From Symbiodinium natans (Eukaryota > Sar > Dinophyceae > Suessiales > Symbiodiniaceae), in NCBI GenBank assembly GCA_905221605.1, contig CAJNDS010001609.1, positions 1 to 13,123 of the forward strand: a DNA stretch of 13,123 nucleotides, read 5' to 3'. Shown piece by piece: positions 7,712-13,123 of the stretch. Position 1 is the first letter of the stretch. Every line of letters starts with the position of its first letter. The position numbers and the translations under genes were made by a program. The notes under the pieces are model-generated. The model was not told where the DNA came from. It did not search any database and was given only the letters and a program-made list of their open reading frames with translations.

Positions 7712-9315
7712 ATGTAGCTGTCCTCCCCAATTGCTGCACCCAGAAACTCGAAGTTATTGACGAGGACACGGCTGGACCCATCGGGCCGTTGCAGCAGGTT
7801 GGCAGGGAAGTGCGGCCGAAGGAGCTGCGTGTTTGGGGCACCAAAAACCACCAACTCGCACTTGTCAAGGTTGAGCTCCAGGCCAATGGCTCTAGAACGC
7901 GTTTGGGCAAGCCGGAGCGCAGCCCCTAAGGGGGCAAAGTCGCCAGCGAGCACCCCGTCATCCAGAAAGTGCACCGCAAGGTCCAGAGAATCCGACCGCA
8001 GCTCCGCAGCCAGCGGTTGCAAGGCCAAGGAAAACAACAAGGGTCCCAAGGGATCTCCCTGCTGCACACCAGCTGACGACTCCAAGGCGCGGTCACCGAA
8101 TTGCAGGCAGCTCGGCTGACGGTAGCACCAAGCAGCCCAGCGGGCCAGGGCCGGGAAGTGGACGACAGTCTGCTTAAGCACTTCCTCTCTGCTCACACAG
8201 TTGAAGGCATTGCGGAAGTCAAGCTTCAGGAGAGCTTTATGCGACGAGCCAGAATGCCTGGCACTCCACGCACGTACGGCGTGCACAGCTTTTTCAGCAC
8301 CTCCTTTGACAGCCACGCCTACCTGAGCAGGCCAAAAGAAAGCACGTGCCTCATCCTTGACCACTGCCATTAAGCACTTGCCCGTGAGGCGGCGGAGCAG
8401 CTCGCCAACCGCAATTGGCCTCACGCCACCAGCTGGTTTAGGCAATGCCACAAGCCCTACGCCAGCCAGCACAGGAGCTATAGTTGCAGGGGCCCGCCCC
8501 TGGGCCATGAGGTTGACCACATCGGCGAGTTGAGCCATGAAGCTGTCACCCCCACCCGCAACACAAGCATCCCGCAGGTGCTGCATGCGAAGTCCTGTTG
8601 GGCCTGGGGCGGTCTCAACTGGAAAAGCTCGCAAGCAGCGGGCAACCAACTCCGGGGCCAAAGCAGGAGGGACTGGCAAGTCACCCATGGCCGGTGTGGA
8701 AGGCAAGGGCCGGTGAGGGTGGAGGGCAGCAAGAGCTCTGGCAGTTTCCTCGGTTTGAGGGCAGAGACCCTTAGACATGAGGGCAGCGCAGGCCTTCCGA
8801 TCAAAGCCTTCACGCCCCCAGCTGGTGGCAATGTCCCGGCGCTCCTCGGGCGTCAATGGTCCGGACCGTGGGGGCCGGCGGCGAGGCCTGGACTCCCAGA
8901 GTGAGAGGCGCTCGCCTTCCTGCCATCGCTGAAGCCTGTCAAGAGTGAAGGCAGCAGCAGCCTTGCGGTGTCGCCGACCCCCGCGCCCCGGCGCGCACAG
9001 CACACATTGTGGCAGCATCAGAAGCTCCAGCCACGCCGCGACATCATTGCGGTGGGCCACAGCAGCTAGCGCCCGAGTGAGAACCTGGTTCCAGGCGTGC
9101 CGCGCAGCCATTGGGATGTGACGGAGGGTGGACGTGCGTGCAGATTGTATGGCAGCCAGGGTAGGCAAAGGCAAGCCGTCCACTTCCATGGCGTCGACGT
9201 CATCCACGGCAGCTGCCCTCGCCTCTGGACGGCAGGTTGGGTGGACGCCATAGCCCACACACAGGACAGCGGATGCGCCCACGGGCCTGCATCCAGGCAG
9301 TGGGCACGTCCCCAT
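7558..9315 (-). CDS. Reverse transcriptase domain of R2-like retrotransposon
   Basis: This 585-codon frame carries the polymerase that copies the element RNA at the nicked target. Residues 1 to about 21 are out-of-frame read-through; homologous sequence starts near GVHPTC at 23-28 (about 9252). A helical, basic region (50-200) precedes the polymerase. RT motifs follow in order: TAPGPTGLRMQHLRD (235-249); ALPKPAGGVRPIAVG (290-304); motif A LLKLDFRNAFN with D366; motif B GVQQGDPLGPLLF (416-428); motif C FLDDG with D452 and D453; motif D GLELNLDKCELVVFG (478-492); motif E FEFLG (522-526). All three catalytic aspartates are present, so this part of the copy looks intact. After LLEG (549-552, about 7661) the frame runs into nonsense and stops at 7558; the true continuation is in another frame, the endonuclease frame that overlaps it at 7558-7711. 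The window has no host gene with which it could form an operon. Confidence 0.93.
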   Translation of the reverse strand: MGTCPLPGCRPVGASAVLCVGYGVHPTCRPEARAAAVDDVDAMEVDGLPLPTLAAIQSARTSTLRHIPMAARHAWNQVLTRALAAVAHRNDVAAWLELLMLPQCVLCAPGRGGRRHRKAAAAFTLDRLQRWQEGERLSLWESRPRRRPPRSGPLTPEERRDIATSWGREGFDRKACAALMSKGLCPQTEETARALAALHPHRPLPSTPAMGDLPVPPALAPELVARCLRAFPVETAPGPTGLRMQHLRDACVAGGGDSFMAQLADVVNLMAQGRAPATIAPVLAGVGLVALPKPAGGVRPIAVGELLRRLTGKCLMAVVKDEARAFFWPAQVGVAVKGGAEKAVHAVRAWSARHSGSSHKALLKLDFRNAFNCVSREEVLKQTVVHFPALARWAAWCYRQPSCLQFGDRALESSAGVQQGDPLGPLLFSLALQPLAAELRSDSLDLAVHFLDDGVLAGDFAPLGAALRLAQTRSRAIGLELNLDKCELVVFGAPNTQLLRPHFPANLLQRPDGSSRVLVNNFEFLGAAIGEDSYICAHTAARAAKAGELLEGSLAWSIACAATLRVPRPLPWPLSMATCNGASVI

Positions 9316-9892
9316 CCAGTGAACCAGCTAAATGCGCATCAATATGGGCACGCATTGAGCTCTCATTCGCCCAACCGCGAGCACGGGCCGGGTCAGAGCA
9401 CGGGCATCCGGCAACAGGGCAGTAAGTGCGCCCGCCCCGCGCAGCACCGGCGCCACCATGAGCGGGAGCTCGAGGAGGCGGTGAGCGCTCGCGGGGCGGG
9501 CGCTCAGACCCGATAGGTGTTCCTGGCTCAGGCCCGGGATGGCTCGCTTCGCCCACGCGCCGGCCTCGCAGAGGCCATCCCATCCAGAAGGACAGCTGCG
9601 GCTGCCGCTGCCAAGTGGTCCTCTGCCGCTCACACATATGCCCACGCCGTCGGCGCCACCGTATCACCACCGCCCCACCTCGCAGACCAAGCAAAGGATC
9701 CCATACAGGCAAGGGCGTCACCAGGCAAGACACCTGTGCGTTGAGCAGTTTGGTGAGGCGACGCCTGTCACGTCTGCCCAAGCTATCGGGAATCAGCCCG
9801 ATGGAGTCGGAGCATTCCCCCTCCCAGGTCGCTGCATCGTTTGTCCCCAACCACCACAAGCCCCAGAGCAGGAAGCCAGGAGACGGTGCCAT
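9200..9892 (-). CDS. N-terminal zinc-finger part of retrotransposon polyprotein (frame-broken)
   Basis: This 230-codon frame would be the DNA- or RNA-binding N-terminus of the element's protein. The ATG at 9892 has a favourable context (gagccATGg) 32 bases inside the element end. Residues 1-105 are not recognisable and may be partly leader. RVGEASHPGP lies at 112-121, followed by a Pro/Arg-rich linker. A C2H2-like finger follows with C158, C163, H183 and H187 (C-x4-C-x19-H-x3-H, an unusually long loop), then CPVC at 209-212. From there the frame departs from the conserved protein and stops at 9200-9202. The expected continuation, a GVHPTC segment that would pair with CPVC as a zinc knuckle, lies in the +1 frame and opens the RT frame. 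One surplus G in the GGG at 9254-9256 (minus-strand sense) would account for the break. In R2-type elements such fingers recognise the target DNA; here that role is inferred. Confidence 0.75.
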   Translation of the reverse strand: MAPSPGFLLWGLWWLGTNDAATWEGECSDSIGLIPDSLGRRDRRRLTKLLNAQVSCLVTPLPVWDPLLGLRGGAVVIRWRRRRGHMCERQRTTWQRQPQLSFWMGWPLRGRRVGEASHPGPEPGTPIGSERPPRERSPPPRAPAHGGAGAARGGRTYCPVAGCPCSDPARARGWANESSMRAHIDAHLAGSLDGDVPTAWMQARGRIRCPVCGLWRPPNLPSRGEGSCRG

Positions 9893-9924
9893 GGCTCACT
9901 GTGTGAACCTCGATGGCAGTCTTG

Positions 9925-9936
9925 AGGCCGGGCTCG
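9925..9936. repeat. Right target-site duplication of the retrotransposon
   Basis: AGGCCGGGCTCG, identical to 6040-6051. After it the satellite resumes with tgggggaaggtccgg, the same shortened monomer that occurs intact at about 5311-5346. Confidence 0.7.
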
Positions 9937-10056
9937 TGGGGGAAGGTCCGGGCTCGTAATTTAGTATTGGGAGAAGGCCCGGGCTCGTTATTTCGTATTG
10001 GGAGAAGGCCCGGGCTCGTAATTTAGTATTGGGAGAAGGCCCGGGCTCGTAATTAA
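9925..10056. repeat. 31-bp satellite, continuation after the insertion
   Basis: Four to five copies of the cgggctcgtaatttagt / attgggagaaggcc monomer, like those at 5948-6051. They show that the retrotransposon landed inside one array. The array then stops abruptly at taattaatg. Confidence 0.88.
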
Positions 10057-10062
10057 TGTAAA

Positions 10063-10215
10063 GCCCTGGTCCTTAAGATTTCGGGCTCAATTTTTGCTCC
10101 AAAGAGTCAAATAGCCAGCCCTGGTCCCTAAGATTTTGGGTTCAATTTTTGCTTCAAAGAGGCAAATCGCAAGACCTGGTCCCTGAGATTTTGGGTTCAA
10201 TTTTTGCTCCAGTCA
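10063..10215. repeat. 55-bp direct repeat, three copies
   Basis: The marker ctggtcc occurs at 10066, 10121 and 10176, exactly 55 bases apart. Each unit contains aagattt(t)gggttcaattt and tttgctccaaagag; the third copy is shortened at its end. Confidence 0.85.
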
Positions 10216-11160
10216 AATCCTTTTTTTGCCTTAGATAGGGGGGTCTGTGAAGGTGCAAGATTGCGCCTAATGAGCAACTTCTTGGTGAAAATCCTTCTGT
10301 TAGATGCCAAAAATCACAAAAACTAGCAATTTTGTGAAAATCCTTGTGTTTTGGCCTTAGATTGGTGTCTGTGAAGGCGCACAAAAATGAGCAATTTGGT
10401 GAAAATGCTCATGTTTTGTCCTTAGATAGGGGTCCGTCAAGGCGCCACATGCAAACAATCACGAAAATATGTTTTGGCCTTAGGTAGGGGTTCGTCAAGG
10501 CGCCACGTTGCAAACAAATCACCTAAATAAGCCGGTGAAGGCGCAAAATTGCCAAAAGTCGCAATCTGGTAACATCCTTATGTTTTGGCCTTAGCTGGGG
10601 GTGGGTGCAGGCGCAAAATTACAAAAAGCACCAAAAGCAGCAGTTTGATGGAAATCCTTATGTTTTGGCCTTGGATAGGGGTCCGTCAAGGCGCCACATT
10701 GCAAAAAACAACCAAACTCAGGAAAATCACAAAAATCAGCAATTTGATGAAAATCCTTTTGTTTTGGCCTTAGCTGAGGGTCGGTGAACGCGCAAAATTG
10801 CAAAAAATCACGAAAAATTGAAAATCCGGATGTTTTTGCCTTACCTGGGGGTCTATGAAGGTGCAAAATTGCCAAAAATCGCCCAAATGAACAATTTGGC
10901 GAAAACACCTATGTTTTTGGCTTTAGCTGGGGTCCGTGCAAGACGCAAAATCATCAACATCAGCAATTTGGTGAAAACCCTTTTGTTTTTGGCCTTCATT
11001 GGGGGTCCGTGAAGGTGCAAAATTGGAAAAAGTCACCGCAATGAGCAATTTGGTGAAAATCCTTATGTTAAGTTGGGGTCCCTGAAGGAGCAAAAAAGGG
11101 GAAAAAATCCAACAAAATGAGCAATTTGGTGAAAACCCTTATGTTTTGGTCTGAGATGGA
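10216..11160. repeat. Irregular AT-richer repeat array, about 11-12 degenerate units
   Basis: Units share ttttggccttag, a GGGGTCCGTGAAGGCGC-like stretch, caaaattgcaaaaaatcac and caatttggtgaaaatcc. The ccttag marker or a variant occurs at 10229, 10355, 10420, 10478, 10589, 10669, 10768, 10839, 10921 and 10993, with weaker copies near 11069 and 11145. Spacing ranges from 58 to 126 bases because units have lost or gained segments. Small open frames here (up to about 105 codons) simply follow the repeat and show no protein features. Confidence 0.85.
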
Positions 11161-13061
11161 GCTGTGTAAAGGGTCCTTCCGAGTCCTTGCTCAGAAGACT
11201 TGTTCCTTTTCAATCTTCAAGGGTTTTAAAGAATGTAAGAGGTTTTTTCTAATTTTAAGGGGCCTCTGTGGCATATTCGTTAAGTATCAACAATCTTCTT
11301 CTGAAAGAACCCTCCGAGTTTTATCTCCTGAAAAGAGGAAAAGGAAAATGCTAAGCGAAGCGTTCACTCATTGTTTTCCCCTAAATCCGATCTGAATTCA
11401 CTAGATCTTCAGCGAATATGGTTTGGAATAGGGTTAGGCTTAAGCTTCAGCCATAAGGTTCGCGATTCTCCCCCCTTTCCCGCAACCTCGTCGTGCCCAG
11501 GTGCGTGGTTTAAGAATCTAGAATTAATAGACCTCAGTGTCCGGCGCAAAACCTTAAACAACTAAGGCTCATGCGTGCGTTTTGGCCTTAAACGTTAAAG
11601 GAATAGGTTTAGGAATAAGGCTATGTCCCAAAACTAAATAAGAAGCATGTGTAAATCTTGGAATTTACCCTAAGCCTTCGTCGAATACGCTGTTTAGAAA
11701 TCTAAACCTTAAACGAGAAGGGTTTATGAGATATGTATTTGTGAGTATTGGGGATGATGTGTGTGTGAGAAATGAGAATTGTTCTGGGAGACCCTTTGGG
11801 AAACATTGAAATGACAACCCATGTACTTGCGAGCAAGTTGGGCTTGTGGGAAGGCCCAGAACCCAGATACTTGCTCACAATATTCTCGCTGGATCGGGGT
11901 TACATACAAAAACCCAATGCCCTCAAATCCTAGTCTGACGGTTTGAGGATTCCCGCCCTTTCCTCTCCATTTCTCTATGTGATATACAATACATATACGA
12001 TACATACCTACAAGATGTGGGTAGAAATTCTAGCTGCTCATGCAACACATACGTAGAAATTCTACCTTTTCACACGCCGCACGCCCTTCGTGTTTTGGAA
12101 GGAACACGAGGGACGAAGAGAAAGGACCTTCTCTTCCCATTCTCCTCGTCGAAAGGAAAAAAGAAAATATCTGGATAGACTTGAAGAGAGAAGAGAACGA
12201 TGGAACAGCAATGAGAAGCAAGAAGGATAGCCAAAACAGTCGATATCATGTTCCCTTCATCGTTTGTTCTTTTGTCTTCGGTTTGAGAGGAGCACGTAAA
12301 GAAGAGAAAAGAAGAGAAGAGATGGAGACTGAGGGGAGGGGAGTTTCTTCCTCCTCTTACCTATCAATTTCTCAATAAGATAAGAGAGAAGGGCTCTTGT
12401 CCATTCTTTGTTGTTTGCCCCCTGCAGTCTCTTCCTCTCTCGCTGAACGAGAAAAGAAAAGAGCAAGGGCCAGCAAGGGCAACGAAAAGAGACAAGAAAA
12501 ACTCCTTCCTCCTTTTTTAGCAGTTCCCTTGAATTTCCTAAACGCAAAAGAACAGAAGACCTGGGAACGCAGGAGAGAAAGAAAGCAAAAGAGAGGGTGT
12601 AAGGGCTCTCAGCCCTGCTCTACGGGGGGGGGGGGGCTCCCTTCTTGCCAGGAACAAAGCAATCCACCCTGCCCTCTTTCCCGCCCATTAACTTCTCTTT
12701 TCCTTGTCCTCTTGTGTATTCATTTGTCACGTACAAGAGAACAAAGAAGAGAGAAGAGAGAGGAGGCTGTATTCTTGCATGTTCAGCTTTTCTGCTGTAA
12801 GAAAAGCGCTAAAGGAGTGGGACAAGAGTGAAACTGGCACCTTGTATATGTATTTGTCTTTCTGTAACGATAGACTACAGAACAGGGATAAGAGGGGAGA
12901 AGGAATTTCTTCGCCCTGTTGTATGCCCAAAAAGAGCAAAGGGAAGACTTGCTCCCCAAACAGTCTACTGTTGTTTTCACCCCACATTCTGCAGCGAAGC
13001 AAAGAATCTCTCTTTCCATCTCGTCTTATCCATCTGCTTCTCGTCTCGAAGAAAGGGACAA

Positions 13062-13064
<3 letters not shown>
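11161..13064. other. AT-richer unique-looking DNA with no recognisable gene
   Basis: The composition changes from GC-rich satellite to a more AT-rich, purine/pyrimidine-biased sequence (gaagagaaa / cttcctcct tracts, 12100-13060). The longest open frames are 112 codons (12040-12378, plus) and 144 codons (12397-12831, plus). Both are Lys/Arg/Glu-rich translations of GA-rich DNA with no motif I recognise. Isolated telomere-like words (aaaccttaaac, ggtttagg) occur at 11550-11715. A GTAGAA-a-TTCTAC near-palindrome is at about 12052-12064, with a partial copy near 12020. It could be an intron, UTR or intergenic DNA of a neighbouring gene beyond the window; no splice structure can be supported. Confidence 0.6.
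12624..12636 (+). repeat. Poly-G run (13)
   Basis: Thirteen consecutive Gs inside otherwise mixed sequence. It is likely length-polymorphic or error-prone. Confidence 0.9.

Positions 13065-13123
<59 letters not shown>
13065..13123 (+). repeat. (AG)n microsatellite at window edge
   Basis: Twenty-seven AG dinucleotides (13065-13118), then ggagag to the end. The tract may continue beyond the window. Confidence 0.95.

Larger units (their letters stand above)
6052..9924 (-). mobile_element. R2-like (restriction-enzyme-like endonuclease) non-LTR retrotransposon, inactive copy
   Basis: This 3,873-base insertion on the minus strand lies between two copies of a 12-base direct repeat and interrupts the 31-bp satellite. 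In transcription order it has a 32-base leader, an N-terminal zinc-finger frame, a reverse transcriptase frame, a CCHC/endonuclease frame and a roughly 430-base 3' region without an evident poly-A tail. No apurinic-type endonuclease, RNase H, integrase or LTR is seen. The zinc finger-RT-CCHC-PD...D order is that of the R2/CRE/NeSL group, which nick a target and prime reverse transcription from it. Two frame breaks split what was probably a single long open frame. I cannot tell whether the 5' end is full-length or truncated. Protein style resembles dinoflagellate elements (recalled, not searched). Confidence 0.88.

Noticed and set aside
6899-9516. Several plus-strand frames of 120-141 codons opposite the retrotransposon
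   Set aside because: They are antisense shadows of GC-rich coding sequence; the minus-strand frames carry the RT and endonuclease motifs.
6052-9924. CAAGA at both element ends in inverted orientation (DNA-transposon-like ends)
   Set aside because: Only five bases match and the coding content is a non-LTR retrotransposon, so coincidence is more likely.
9918-9929. Minus-strand CTCAAG at the element 5' junction as a remnant of a dinoflagellate spliced leader
   Set aside because: Only six bases agree, part of them from the target duplication; this is too short to separate from chance.
12040-12831. Plus-strand frames of 112 and 144 codons in the right flank
   Set aside because: They are charged low-complexity translations of GA-rich DNA with no domain, no conserved start context and competing frames on the other strand.

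Overview
The window looks like a subtelomeric or near-telomeric stretch of a eukaryotic nuclear genome, most likely a dinoflagellate (Suessiales/Symbiodiniaceae type). Two things point that way. The left ~900 bases are full of plant/alveolate-type CCCTAAA telomeric repeats, oriented as expected for a left chromosome end. The only real protein-coding content is a non-LTR retrotransposon whose protein style (RVGEASHPGP motif, alanine/arginine-rich GC-rich coding, FLDD reverse transcriptase) I associate from memory with dinoflagellate genomes. Another TTTAGGG-telomere lineage (chromerid, coccidian, green alga) is not excluded. No ordinary host gene is recognisable.

Layout, left to right. 1-907: degenerate telomeric tracts separated by a recurring CACACC...CAGGGG spacer. 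945-1105: very G-rich block. 1113-1148: TATC/TA microsatellite. 1206-2714: satellite built from a 9-bp unit (ttcgaatag) that repeatedly flips strand, giving long hairpin-forming palindromes arranged in ~521/530-bp higher-order copies. 2722-3910: 14 copies of an 87-bp tandem repeat sitting inside that satellite. 3914-6051: composite blocks, each made of a 9-mer palindrome, a GGGGAGACCAG spacer and a run of ~31-bp repeats. 6052-9924: retrotransposon on the minus strand. 9925-10056: the interrupted 31-bp array resumes. 10063-10215: three 55-bp repeats. 10216-11160: irregular AT-richer repeats. 11161-13064: AT-richer unique-looking DNA without a recognisable gene. 13065-13123: (AG)n running to the window edge.

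The retrotransposon is a nested insertion. A perfect 12-bp direct repeat (AGGCCGGGCTCG) flanks it and the satellite monomer is interrupted at that point. Read on the minus strand it encodes an N-terminal C2H2-like zinc finger and a CPVC knuckle, then a reverse transcriptase with all catalytic aspartates, then a CCHC knuckle plus restriction-enzyme-like endonuclease (C-x2-C-x8-H-x4-C, RHN, and PAD-x13-D). This is the architecture of R2/CRE/NeSL-like elements. Two frame breaks (near 9254 and near 7661) split it into three open frames, so this copy is probably dead. The second break appears to coincide with loss of part of the RT thumb.

All other long open frames in the window are by-products of repeats whose periods are multiples of three, or are antisense shadows of the retrotransposon.
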